A DNA stretch of 64,000 nt from DASXQK01 sp963724385 (lineage in GTDB: Bacteria > Pseudomonadota > Alphaproteobacteria > Dongiales > Dongiaceae), in the NCBI GenBank assembly GCA_963724385.1, contig CAVRUJ010000001.1:744001-808000 (forward strand). Direction: 5' to 3'. Below the pieces are notes generated by a model. It had not been told where the DNA came from and did no database searches. It was given only the letters and a program-made list of their open reading frames with translations. Made by a program: the position numbers and the translations under genes. Positions 1 through 8,676 of the stretch are shown here, in pieces (the first letter of the stretch is position 1; each line of letters opens with the position of its first letter).

Positions 1-1081
1 TGCGGAATTCGACCTTGCCGCCGGCAAGCGCCAGGGCTGGCGCGCCCGGCCGGTCGGCCACTTCGATATCGACGTCGAGGAGGGCGAACATCGCTTCCAT
101 GTCGATGAGCGACTGGCGGATCTCGCGGTAGACCGTGCCGAGGAAATTGAGCGGCAGGTAGAGCTGGATGAGATAGGCGTTGACCAGCACGAAGTCGCCG
201 ACCGTGGCCTTGCCCTGGACGACCGAGTAGGCGGCCATGGCCATGAGCAGGGTGACGCCGACGGCGATGATGGCGTTCTGGCCGATGTTGAGGTAGGCGA
301 GGCTGATCCGGGTGCGCACTGCCGCGGTCTCGTAGCGCTGGAGCGCCACGTCGTAGCGCCGGGCCTCATGCTCCTCGTTGCCGAAATACTTGACCGTCTC
401 GTAGTTGAGCAGGCTGTCGATGGCCTTGGTGTTCGCCTCCTGGTCGGCCTCGTTCATCCGCCGGCGATACTTGATCCGCATTTCGGTGAGGGCAAAGGTG
501 AACCAGACATAACCCCCGATGGTGGCGAAGGTGACCGCGGCATAGCGCCAGTCGTAAAGCCACCAGAGGATGCCGCAGACGAGCCCGATCTCCAGCATCG
601 TCGGCAGCACGTTGAACAGCACGAAGAACAGCAGGAACTCGATGCCCTTGGCGCCGCGCTCGATGACCCGAGACAGGCCGCCGGTCTGACGATCGAGATG
701 GAATTTGAGGCTGAGCCGGTGGAGATGGCGGAAGGCCTCGAGCGCGACCTTGCGGATGGCGCGCTGGGCGACGCGGGCGAAGATGCTGTCGCGCAGCTCT
801 CCGAAGCTCTGGGACATGACACGCGCGAGGCCGTAGGCGAGCAGGAGCGCCAGCGGCAGCGCGATCGCCAGGTTCGGCTTATGCACGAGGGCATCCACCA
901 GCCGCTTGAAGAACAGCGGCACCACCAGGTTCGCGGCCTTGGCCAGGACCAGGCAGGTGAGAGCCAGCACGACACGGATCCGCAGGCCCGGCTCGCCCTT
1001 GGGCCAGAGATGAGGCAGCAAGGCGCGGAGTGCGGGCCAGGGGCCCTGGGAAGGCGCCGGTGTGGTCGTGGGCGAAGTCAT
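1..1081 (-). CDS. ATM1/HMT1-type ABC transporter, permease part (partial)
   Basis: This is the N-terminal 360 codons of an ABC half-exporter, with the nucleotide-binding domain lying beyond the left window edge. The translation starts MTSPTTTPAPSQGPW and has several hydrophobic segments of the type 1 exporter fold. The stretch around LSLKFHLDRQTGGLSRVIERG, then FNVLPTMLEIGLV, YETVKYFGNE and NIGQNAII is typical of the ATM1 / heavy-metal-tolerance branch, which exports glutathione-type or persulfide-type cargo for cytosolic iron-sulfur assembly. It ends in the linker (ALLDVDIEVADRPGA) that precedes the ATPase domain. The family is a firm call; the substrate is inferred. It runs away from the window on the minus strand, downstream of the serine hydrolase gene. 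Confidence 0.85.
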   Translation of the reverse strand, partial: MTSPTTTPAPSQGPWPALRALLPHLWPKGEPGLRIRVVLALTCLVLAKAANLVVPLFFKRLVDALVHKPNLAIALPLALLLAYGLARVMSQSFGELRDSIFARVAQRAIRKVALEAFRHLHRLSLKFHLDRQTGGLSRVIERGAKGIEFLLFFVLFNVLPTMLEIGLVCGILWWLYDWRYAAVTFATIGGYVWFTFALTEMRIKYRRRMNEADQEANTKAIDSLLNYETVKYFGNEEHEARRYDVALQRYETAAVRTRISLAYLNIGQNAIIAVGVTLLMAMAAYSVVQGKATVGDFVLVNAYLIQLYLPLNFLGTVYREIRQSLIDMEAMFALLDVDIEVADRPGAPALALAGGKVEFR

Positions 1082-1127
1082 TGCTTCAAGCTAAGTTGCT
1101 TGGCCGAAAAGGCAAGGCGCCCAGCGG

Positions 1128-2516
1128 CTAGGTTGCTCTCCTGCCCGGCTTACCCCCGTATCTGCGCTTCATTTCGGCCGCCAGAAGTCCCTCGGGCAGA
1201 TAGCGGCTGCCGCCCAGCACCAGCTCTCGCGGCTTGCCGCCGCGGCCCGGCAGGATCCGCGCCTCCTCGCCCTGGCTGCCGTAGCCGTCGGCCAGCGCGA
1301 TGCGTCCGCGGTTGCGGCCTTTGATTTCGATCTCGGAGGCGTCCTGGAACGGATTGCCCAGCGCCGGCTGGGCGACCAGGACCTTGCCGCCCATGGGCAC
1401 GAGATCGAAGGCCCGCCAGATCGACCAGAATCGCCCGCGCCAGGCGCGTGCCGCACCTCTGGGCGCGCCCATCTGGGCGAAGGTCCGCAGGATGTGGAGC
1501 ACGCCCTCCATCATGGGCGTGGACGGACCGTCGATGGCATTGGTGAGGAGCGAGAAGGAAAGGCCGCTGCCGGGAAGGGCGACGCTGCGGGTGAGGAAAC
1601 CCTGGAAGGCGCCGCCATGGCCGAACCAGTCCCAGCCGGCGACGTTTCCGCTCATGGTGCCGAGGCCGTACCAGCTGGGGATGCTGTAGTGGGGCACGCG
1701 CCAATGCCGGCGGGTCATTTCGCGGCGGCTTTCGGGGGTGAGGACGCTGCGCCTGGCCTCGGGATCGAGCTGGCCGAAGAAGCGGGCTAGATCGCCTGCG
1801 GTGGCGACAAATCCGGTCGCCGGCGCTATGGCGCGGGTCGGGTTCCTCCCCGGGATGACGAGGCGTTTGCTCAAGGGAAGCCGCATGCTGTGGCCGCTCG
1901 CCATCGGGGTGCCGCGCGGAATCGGCATGTCGGGAAGAGTCTCCTCGAGGCCGGCAGGCTCCAGGATCGTCCGGCGGATCCAGGGGCCATAGGCTTCGCC
2001 GGCCAGGGCCTCGATGATCAGCCCGGCGAGACCGAAGGCGTGGTTCGAATACTTGAATCGCGTGTTGGCCGGGATGCTGGCTGGCTCGGCCAATGCCGCG
2101 CGCAGCTCGGCCTCATTGAGGAAAGGACGCCGATCGTCCCACTGTCCGGCATCGGTGCCGTCGCGAATGATCCCGGCGCTGTGGCTGAGGAGCTGGCCGA
2201 CGGTGGCCCGGGCTACGGTCGGGTGAAGCCCGGCGACATAGCGCCCGGCGAGATCGTCGAGACGGAGCTTTCCCTGCTCGCGCAGACGCATGAGTCCCGC
2301 CGTGGTGAAGGTCTTGGAGTGGGAGGCGACGCGGAACCGGTGGCGCGGGGTCAGCGGCGTGCCGCGGTCGAGATCGGCCAGCCCGAAGGCGCGCTCCAGC
2401 ACGAGCTTGCCGCGATAGGCAACCGCCAGCACGGCGCCCGGCTGCTCTACCTGGCGCATCTGGTACTCGATCCATTCGGGAATGTAGTCGAGCGCGGCCT
2501 TCAACCAGCTTTCCAT
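1128..2516 (-). CDS. Beta-lactamase-fold serine hydrolase (class C / PBP-like)
   Basis: This is a 462-residue serine hydrolase of the beta-lactamase / D-alanyl-D-alanine carboxypeptidase-like / esterase superfamily (PF00144). The SxxK catalytic motif is SHSK at about residues 65-68. A YSN motif (FKYSNHAFG) provides the second motif, and HGG (FGHGGAFQGF) replaces the KTG box, as is usual in this group. I chose ATG at 2516 because AGGAG lies 8 bases upstream; an in-frame ATG at 2600 would add 28 residues with no ribosome site. There is no obvious signal peptide from the chosen start. The family is broad (esterases, peptidases, stress proteins such as LACTB), so the substrate cannot be assigned. 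Confidence 0.85.
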   Translation of the reverse strand: MESWLKAALDYIPEWIEYQMRQVEQPGAVLAVAYRGKLVLERAFGLADLDRGTPLTPRHRFRVASHSKTFTTAGLMRLREQGKLRLDDLAGRYVAGLHPTVARATVGQLLSHSAGIIRDGTDAGQWDDRRPFLNEAELRAALAEPASIPANTRFKYSNHAFGLAGLIIEALAGEAYGPWIRRTILEPAGLEETLPDMPIPRGTPMASGHSMRLPLSKRLVIPGRNPTRAIAPATGFVATAGDLARFFGQLDPEARRSVLTPESRREMTRRHWRVPHYSIPSWYGLGTMSGNVAGWDWFGHGGAFQGFLTRSVALPGSGLSFSLLTNAIDGPSTPMMEGVLHILRTFAQMGAPRGAARAWRGRFWSIWRAFDLVPMGGKVLVAQPALGNPFQDASEIEIKGRNRGRIALADGYGSQGEEARILPGRGGKPRELVLGGSRYLPEGLLAAEMKRRYGGKPGRRAT

Positions 2517-2703
2517 GCGTGGGCTCCTAGTGGGTACGAGATTGGCGGAGAGGTTCCGTGGTGCGAAGAGGAACGGGTGAGCGCGGAGGAAAGCAGCCAA
2601 TGGATGGGCAAATCACCGCTAATCTAAAGGGTTCAATGCTTACTTGCCGCACTGCAGAGTTGCAACGATCCGCCGCAGCCGGCTGGAGCTTCTTCTTATC
2701 GCG

Positions 2704-3492
2704 TTAACCCGGCAAGCCCGCTGCCTTGCATCCGTCGAGCCAGTAAAGCTCATCGACCGGTCGCTTGAATTTCACGGAGCGCTGTTCACGCCACAGGGTC
2801 CAGTCGTTGCGGCGCTGGAGGAAGAGCTCGATATGGGTATCGGCCGGCTTCGCCGGGCCCAGCTTGGTTTCGACCACGGCGCGCAGCAGCAGGCAATCGA
2901 CCAGGTAGTCGGGGTCCTCGGGCTTCAGCTTCATGCGGTTCAGCTCGGCCAAGGCCTCTCTGGTCGCGCCCGCGTCTTCCCGGCCTTTCAGATAGAGCCC
3001 CCAGGCCAGGTCCCAGCGGTGCCAGTCCTGCACGTCCGGCCGGTTCTTGATGACGTTCCGGATGATGTCGATTCCGGCCTCGATGTTGCCGGCGTAGATC
3101 TCGGCTTCGGCGTGGTCGACCTTGCTTTCATCCGAGGCGCCGGGGAGCGCCGTCGCACGCCGATAGCAATCCAGCGCGGCCGCGAAATGGCGCTTGTTCA
3201 GCCAGTAGAAGCCGAACTGGGCAATGGTCGTCGGGTCGTCGGGCGCGAGGCGCGCCGCCTCCTTGGCCTGGTCGCCGGCCTCGGTCATGGCCTCCTCGCC
3301 GCTCCAGCCCTGGAGCCAGGACTGGACCAGCGTGTAGGCCAGCAGCGCGCGGGGCTTGCCGAAACCCGCGTCGAGGGCCACGGCCTTGCGGAACAGGTCG
3401 CGCGACTTGAAAAGCCCGCCAGGCGATTGCAGAGAATAGGCCTGGCGCGCCGCCTTGTAGGCATCGACCGCTTCGTCCTTCACCGGTGCCAA
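2704..3492 (-). CDS. Free-standing TPR protein, paralogue of the upstream cyclase tail
   Basis: This protein of about 262 residues consists of tetratricopeptide-like helical repeats (for example RDLFRKAVALDAGFGKPRALLAY and ALDCYRRATALPG). Its last 90 residues mirror the C-terminus of the cyclase encoded immediately upstream: WHRWDLAWGLY matches WYRWDLGWAHY, and the ending LWREQRSVKFKRPVDELYWLDG matches the cyclase SERQSVRFREQADEEHWVEG. I chose a TTG start at 3492 because GAGGAGG lies just upstream and it begins 10 bases after the cyclase stop. An ATG at 3522 is in frame but overlaps the cyclase and lacks a ribosome site. It is probably co-transcribed and translationally coupled with the cyclase; its partner is unknown. 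Confidence 0.8.
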   Translation of the reverse strand: MAPVKDEAVDAYKAARQAYSLQSPGGLFKSRDLFRKAVALDAGFGKPRALLAYTLVQSWLQGWSGEEAMTEAGDQAKEAARLAPDDPTTIAQFGFYWLNKRHFAAALDCYRRATALPGASDESKVDHAEAEIYAGNIEAGIDIIRNVIKNRPDVQDWHRWDLAWGLYLKGREDAGATREALAELNRMKLKPEDPDYLVDCLLLRAVVETKLGPAKPADTHIELFLQRRNDWTLWREQRSVKFKRPVDELYWLDGCKAAGLPG

Positions 3493-3502
3493 GTTCCCCT
3501 CC

Positions 3503-5317
3503 TCATGTCGGTTTAGCCGCATCCTGCTCGTCCTCGGGCAATCCCGCCAGACGGACCCCCTCGACCCAGTGCTCCTCGTCCGCCTGTTCGCGGAAGCGCA
3601 CCGACTGGCGCTCGCTCTCGACCGTCCAACCGGGCCGGGCCTTGCGGAAGCGCTTCATCTCCGCCGCCGCTTCCTTGTGCCGGCCGAGGCGCGCCAGCAC
3701 CGCCGCCAGCATCAGGCGAACGTCGGGTTGGGGACGTGGGATCTGGCGCAGCGCCATCAGGGCCTTCTCGTAGTCCTTGGCAAAATAATGGGCCCAGCCG
3801 AGGTCCCAGCGATACCAGTCGGGGGTGTGGGGATTGAGCTCCATCGCCCGCCCGATGTGCTGGATCGCCTCGCCGTGCCTGCCGACATAGACCAGGGCCT
3901 CGGAAATATCGGCCAGCAGGTCGGCATCGCTGGGGTTCAGTTCATAGGCTCGTTCGTACTCGGTCATGGCCAGCTCGAAATTCCGCGCATTGAGGCAGCA
4001 GAAGGCGAGAAACGAGTGGGGCATGTAGTCGTTGGGATCGAGATCGACCGCTTTGTGGGCATAGCGCTCCGCCAAATCCAGGACCGACTCGTCGCGCCAG
4101 CCATTCAGCCATTCCTGGACATAGACGTAGGCGAGCGCGCCCCAGGCCCGGGCGTAGAGCGGGTCGAGCTCGATCGCGCGGTCGAACCAGGCGCGCGAAG
4201 CCGCCAGCTCATCGGCCGAACGCGTCGAGTAGAGATGCATGCCGCGCAGATAGGCCTCATAGGCGTTGACGCTGGCAGGATGCTTGCGCGAGGCGCGCTC
4301 ATGCTCCGCCGCCGTCAGGCGCACGGCAAGCGCGGTCACGATCAGGCGCAGCATCTCGTCCTGGACGGCGAAAAGGTCGCCCGTGCGGCGGTCGAAGCGC
4401 TGGGCCCAGAGATGATGGCCGGCGGCCGCGTCGATCAGCTGGGCATTGATGCGGATGCGCTCGCCCATCTGCTGCACGCTGCCCTCCAAGACGTAACGGA
4501 CATCGAGCGCGCGGGCGACCTCCTCCACCCGGGTCGGCCGGCCCTTGTAGGTGAAGGCGGTGTTGGAGGCGATCACGAAGAGCGAGCTGAATTTCGACAG
4601 GTCGGTGGTGATGTCGCTCGTGAGGCCGTCGCAAAGGAACTCCTGCCCGGCATCGGCGCTCAGGTTCTCGAAGGGCAGGACGACGATGCCGGGCCGCGAG
4701 GGATCGGACCTGCCAACGTCATTTTGGTGGGAAGGAGTCTCCTGCACCGGCGGCGATGCCGCGGCTCGGCCGGGCTTTGGTTTCCCGCGGCTCGCTGCCG
4801 GTTGGCCCGGATCGATGCGAAAGACGCGGATGGGATCGGCGATGTTCTTCACCTGCTGCTCGCCCATGTCGAGATAGGCGAGGCTGAGCTTGTGCTTCAC
4901 CTGCTCATAGGTGCTGCTGCAGACGCAGATGCCGCCCGGCTCGGCCAATTGCTCCAGGCGCGTGGCGATGTTGACGCCATCGCCGTAGATGTCGCCGTCC
5001 TCGACCATGACGTCGCCCAGATTGACGCCGATGCGCAGGTCCATCCGGCGCTCGGGCGGCAGGTTGGCGTTGGAGGCGGCAATGCCGCGCTGAACGGCCA
5101 CGGCGCATTCCACGGCGTGGACGACGCTGGCGAATTCGGCCAGCACGCCGTCGCCCATCAGCTTGACGACGCGCCCGCCATGCTCGCCGATCCGGGGCTC
5201 GATCAAGGTCTTCTGGCGGGATCGCAGGGTCGCCAGCGTGCCGGCCTCATCTTCGTTCATGAGGCGGCTGTAGCCGACCACGTCGGCGGCGAGAATGGCC
5301 ACCAGCTTACGCTCCAT
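3503..5317 (-). CDS. Class III adenylate/guanylate cyclase with TolB-like and TPR domains
   Basis: This is a 604-residue signalling protein. Residues 1-165 form a class III nucleotide cyclase domain: the metal aspartates are D12 (LAADVVGYS) and D56 (LMGDGVLAEF), and GDGVNIATRLE supplies the Asn/Arg pair that stabilises the transition state. After a Pro/Ser-rich linker, residues of about 210-330 (IVVLPFENLSAD, LCDGLTSDITTDLS, DVRYVLEGSVQ) match the TolB/FlgO-like domain that often follows such cyclases. The C-terminal half carries TPR repeats. No membrane segment is visible, so it is probably cytosolic. Alphaproteobacteria often have many paralogues of this architecture. The ATG at 5317 starts exactly at the conserved MERKLVAILAADV. 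cAMP is the likely product but the nucleotide is not proven. Confidence 0.9.
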   Translation of the reverse strand: MERKLVAILAADVVGYSRLMNEDEAGTLATLRSRQKTLIEPRIGEHGGRVVKLMGDGVLAEFASVVHAVECAVAVQRGIAASNANLPPERRMDLRIGVNLGDVMVEDGDIYGDGVNIATRLEQLAEPGGICVCSSTYEQVKHKLSLAYLDMGEQQVKNIADPIRVFRIDPGQPAASRGKPKPGRAAASPPVQETPSHQNDVGRSDPSRPGIVVLPFENLSADAGQEFLCDGLTSDITTDLSKFSSLFVIASNTAFTYKGRPTRVEEVARALDVRYVLEGSVQQMGERIRINAQLIDAAAGHHLWAQRFDRRTGDLFAVQDEMLRLIVTALAVRLTAAEHERASRKHPASVNAYEAYLRGMHLYSTRSADELAASRAWFDRAIELDPLYARAWGALAYVYVQEWLNGWRDESVLDLAERYAHKAVDLDPNDYMPHSFLAFCCLNARNFELAMTEYERAYELNPSDADLLADISEALVYVGRHGEAIQHIGRAMELNPHTPDWYRWDLGWAHYFAKDYEKALMALRQIPRPQPDVRLMLAAVLARLGRHKEAAAEMKRFRKARPGWTVESERQSVRFREQADEEHWVEGVRLAGLPEDEQDAAKPT

Positions 5318-5424
5318 CGGCGCCGTTTCCCCTTGGGACCGCGATGAATATGCGAGACCGCCAGAATGCCTGTATGACAGGTTCGAAATCGTTAACGAGT
5401 GATTTATTTCGGCTGTTCGGCCTT

Positions 5425-6099
5425 TCACCACAGCCCCGGAACGAGGCGGTAACGCACCCGGCGCATGTAGTCTGCGTAGCCCTCGAGCCCGGCTGCAAGG
5501 GTGCGTTCTTCCCGGACAGCGCGCAGCGCCAGGAGCGACACCATGGCCGGAGCCAGGATGAGGCCCCAGAGCGAGCCCAGCATCAGCGGAATCGACAGCA
5601 GGAACAGCGCCGCTCCGGCATACATCGGATGCCGGACGAGAGCATAGGGGCCGGTCGAGATCACCCTGTGCCCGCGTTCGGTTTGGATGCGCACCACCGC
5701 CGCGGCGAAGCTGTTCGACTGAAAGGTCCACTGGATGATGGCAAAGGCGATCAGCATCAAAGCCGCGCCCGCGACAGCGAGCCAAAAAGGCAGGTGCGAA
5801 CCCGCCAGGCGCCGCTCCAGCCCCATGAGGACGAGCCAACCGCCCCAGAGGCTGACGGCGAGGATCAGGAACCACCGGTCCCAGCTGGGCTGGGTTCGCT
5901 GGAAGATGGGTTTCATCCGTTCGGCCAGGAGTTCTGGATCATGACGATCGAGCCAGACTCCCGTAGCAAGGCCGGCAAGGCTCATCTCGGCCAGGAACAG
6001 CCAGGCGCCGGGCCAGTCCAGGCGCCCGGCTGGGAGGAAGAGCAGGATGGCCATGACGGCGATCGTCAGGGCCAGCTGGCGCAGGAGCTTGAGGATCAT
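5425..6099 (-). CDS. Isoprenylcysteine carboxylmethyltransferase-family membrane protein
   Basis: This is an integral membrane protein of 224 residues with about five hydrophobic segments. The C-terminal region HRVISTGPYALVRHPMYAG is the signature of the ICMT / phospholipid methyltransferase (PEMT-like) fold, in which the RHPxY segment helps bind S-adenosylmethionine. Bacterial members methylate small lipophilic or isoprenoid substrates, and many have no known substrate. The ATG at 6099 is preferred, with GGAG about 7 bases upstream; a TTG four codons earlier is possible. It lies 55 bases after the amidase gene in the same direction and may be the last gene of that operon. Confidence 0.8.
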   Translation of the reverse strand: MILKLLRQLALTIAVMAILLFLPAGRLDWPGAWLFLAEMSLAGLATGVWLDRHDPELLAERMKPIFQRTQPSWDRWFLILAVSLWGGWLVLMGLERRLAGSHLPFWLAVAGAALMLIAFAIIQWTFQSNSFAAAVVRIQTERGHRVISTGPYALVRHPMYAGAALFLLSIPLMLGSLWGLILAPAMVSLLALRAVREERTLAAGLEGYADYMRRVRYRLVPGLW

Positions 6100-6154
6100 G
6101 AAGCTCTCCAAGTGCTGCGGCAGGCCTGCGCGTCCACTGGCCCGCCCGCATGGG

Positions 6155-6853
6155 CTACGCGCCAGTTTCCCTCACTGTCCATGCCAGACCGTAAATCAAT
6201 TTTCTCGTTTCGGCGTCGATCTCGCCGTCGATTTGGCGTGGCCGATAATGGCGCTGGAAGGCGGCGACGGCGGCGCGGGTGATCTCATCGGCTTCGCCTT
6301 GGCCAATTTCGTAGCCAGTCGACGCGAGCGCCTTCAGAACCTTCGCGGGATCGGTCGGCCCCTCCAGCGGCTCCGGCCACAGGCCGTACCCGGCGGCGGC
6401 CAGGCCCCGCCAGTCGAACAGCTCGCCCGGATCGATCTTGCGCCTGGGCGCAACGTCGGAATGGCCGACCACGCGCGCGGGGGGGATGGGATGGCGCGCC
6501 AGGATTCCGCTGCAGAGTTCGATCAGCGTGGCCGTTTGCGGCCGGGGAAAAGGCCGGTAGCCGAAGTCATGACCGGGATTGGCGAGCTCGATGCCGATGG
6601 AAATGCCGTTTACGTCGCGCTCGCCGCCCCAATAGCTGACGCCGGCATGCCAGGCCCGCCGGGTCTCGTCGACCAGGCGATAGACCATGCCTTGCTCGTC
6701 GATCAGGTAGTGGCTGCTCACCTTCGCCGCGGGATCGCAAAGACGCTTCAGCGCAGATTCCGCGTCCAACATGCCCGTGTAGTGAAGGACGACGAGGTCG
6801 GTCGCCTTGCCCGCCGGTCTCGCATCATGGTTGGGCGAGGGGCGGTCGATCAC
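6155..6853 (-). CDS. N-acetylmuramoyl-L-alanine amidase, AmpD/AmiD family, with PG-binding domain
   Basis: This is a 232-residue zinc amidase that cleaves the bond between MurNAc and L-alanine in peptidoglycan or muropeptides. The Amidase_2 fold is shown by DLVVLHYTG (first zinc His), SSHYLIDEQG, and the closing VVGHSDVAPRRKIDPG (second His and metal/catalytic residues). Residues of about 165-225 (DEITRAAVAAFQRHYRP, ETRKLIYGL) are a peptidoglycan-binding_1 domain. There is no signal peptide, so a cytosolic recycling role like AmpD is possible, although the extra domain resembles AmiD. The start overlaps the stop of the ABC-F gene by four bases (ATGA), showing translational coupling. Confidence 0.9.
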   Translation of the reverse strand: MIDRPSPNHDARPAGKATDLVVLHYTGMLDAESALKRLCDPAAKVSSHYLIDEQGMVYRLVDETRRAWHAGVSYWGGERDVNGISIGIELANPGHDFGYRPFPRPQTATLIELCSGILARHPIPPARVVGHSDVAPRRKIDPGELFDWRGLAAAGYGLWPEPLEGPTDPAKVLKALASTGYEIGQGEADEITRAAVAAFQRHYRPRQIDGEIDAETRKLIYGLAWTVRETGA

Positions 6854-8676
6854 CGTTTGGCTTTCCTCGCCAGGGCCGGCTCCTTCCCTTCATCCCTCTC
6901 TCGTTGGGCCTCCAGTTCGAGCCAGCGTTCCTCGGCCGCGGCGAGATCGCGTTTGGTATCGCCGAGCCGGGCCGCCGCGTCCTCATAGGCTTGGCGGTCG
7001 CGCTTGTAGAACCCAGGATCGGCCAGATCCTTTTCCAAGGCGGCGAGCTGCGCCGAAAGCCGTTCGATCGCCGCGGGCAGCCGCTCCAGCTCGCGCTGCT
7101 CGTTGTAGCTGAGGCGCGGCGCCTTCGCCGCCCGTGCCGCCGCGGGCTTGGCCGGGCGGGGCGGTCGCTTCCCGGCCGCGGGCTGCAGTTTGGGATGCAG
7201 ATCGGGCGGCAGGTCGGAATAGCCGCCGGCATGCTCGATGGCCCTGCCGTCGCCGGGCAGGACGATGATCGAAGCCACCAGCCGGTCGAGGAAATCGCGG
7301 TCGTGGCTCACCAGCAGCACCGTGCCGTCGTAGCCGGCCAGCACCTCTTCCAGGAGGTCGAGGCTTTCAAGGTCGAGATCGTTGGTGGGCTCGTCCAGCA
7401 CCAGAAGATTGCTGGGCGCGGCGAACAGGCGGGCGAGCAGAAGGCGTGCCCGCTCGCCGCCGGAAAGCCGCGAGACCGGCATCAGGGCCTGACGCTCGTC
7501 GAACAGGAACTCGCCGAGATAGCCCACGACATGTTTCTGCACGCCGCGCACCATGATGCTGTCGCCGCCCTCGGGCGCCAGCGTGCGCCAGAGCGTGGCA
7601 TCCTCGGCCAGCGCGGCGCGACGCTGGTCGAAATGGGCGGAGATCAGCTTGGTGCCCCAGCGGATGGTGCCGCGATCGGGCGGCGTCTCGCCCAGGAGCA
7701 GGCGCAGCAGGGTCGTCTTGCCGGCACCGTTGGCCCCGACGATGCCGATCCTGTCGCCGCGCATGATCCGGGTCGAGAAGCCGTGGAGGATCGGGCGGCC
7801 CTCGATGCTCTTGGCGATATCTTTCGCCTCGATCACCAGCTGGCCCCCCATGGGCGCTGCGTCGGCGGCGAGCGCCGCACGGCCGGTCGGGAGGATCCGT
7901 CGCGCGCGCTCTGCACGCAGCGTCATGAGCTGGCGGCGCCTGCCCTCGTTGCGGCGCCGGCGCGCGGTAATGCCGCGGTTGTACCAGTAGGTCTCGGCCT
8001 CGATCCGCTTGTCGAGGCGCTTGGCCTCGCGTTCCTCACGCTCGAGGATCTCGCCCGACCATTCCTCGAAGCGGTCGAAGCCGGCGTCGAGCTCGTGCAG
8101 CCGGCCGCGATCGAGCCAGAGCACGCGGCTGGAAATCCGCCTGAGGAAGGCGCGGTCGTGGCTGACGAAGACGAGCGCGCCGGAGAAATCCAGCAGCAGG
8201 GTTTCGAGCCATTCGATGCTGGGCAGGTCGAGATGGTTGGTGGGCTCGTCCAGGAGGAGCAGTTCAGGCTCGGCAGCAAGGGCGCGGGCCAGCGCCGCGC
8301 GCCGGGCCTCGCCGCCTGAGAGCCCGGCCGGATCGCGGTCGGCGTCGAGGCCGAGCCGGTCGATGAGAGCCGCCGCCCGGTGGGCCGGTGCATGGTTGCC
8401 GGCCACGAAATCGGCCAGGCGCTTGAAGCCGCTGAAATCCGGCTCCTGGGCGAGGAGCGCTACCGAAAGGCCCGGTTGCAGAAATCGCGTTCCGGCGTCG
8501 AGCTCGATGGCGCCCGCCAGCGCCTTGAGCACGGTGGACTTCCCGCTGCCATTGGCGCCGACCAGCGCAACCCGTTCGCCCTTGGCGATGCCGAAGCTCA
8601 ACCCCTCGAACAGCGCCCGCCCGCCGAAGCCGATGCGGGCTTGGTCGAGAGCGGCGATGGGCGGTGCCGCGCTCAT
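6850..8676 (-). CDS. uup: ABC-F ATPase, Uup-like
   Basis: This is a soluble protein of 608 residues with two ABC ATPase domains and no membrane segment. Both Walker A motifs (GANGSGKST and GANGAGKTT), both signature motifs (LSGGEARR and LSGGERAR) and both Walker B regions (LLLLDEPTNHLDL and LLVLDEPTNDLDL) are intact. The C-terminal 90 residues form a charged coiled coil (LSYNEQRELERLPAAIERL and onward) typical of Uup, which acts on ribosomes or branched DNA. It sits between the DnaJ-like gene and the amidase gene with four-base overlaps on both sides. The ABC-F class is certain; Uup over other ABC-F subfamilies is inferred from the tail. Confidence 0.9.
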   Translation of the reverse strand: MSAAPPIAALDQARIGFGGRALFEGLSFGIAKGERVALVGANGSGKSTVLKALAGAIELDAGTRFLQPGLSVALLAQEPDFSGFKRLADFVAGNHAPAHRAAALIDRLGLDADRDPAGLSGGEARRAALARALAAEPELLLLDEPTNHLDLPSIEWLETLLLDFSGALVFVSHDRAFLRRISSRVLWLDRGRLHELDAGFDRFEEWSGEILEREEREAKRLDKRIEAETYWYNRGITARRRRNEGRRRQLMTLRAERARRILPTGRAALAADAAPMGGQLVIEAKDIAKSIEGRPILHGFSTRIMRGDRIGIVGANGAGKTTLLRLLLGETPPDRGTIRWGTKLISAHFDQRRAALAEDATLWRTLAPEGGDSIMVRGVQKHVVGYLGEFLFDERQALMPVSRLSGGERARLLLARLFAAPSNLLVLDEPTNDLDLESLDLLEEVLAGYDGTVLLVSHDRDFLDRLVASIIVLPGDGRAIEHAGGYSDLPPDLHPKLQPAAGKRPPRPAKPAAARAAKAPRLSYNEQRELERLPAAIERLSAQLAALEKDLADPGFYKRDRQAYEDAAARLGDTKRDLAAAEERWLELEAQRERDEGKEPALARKAKR

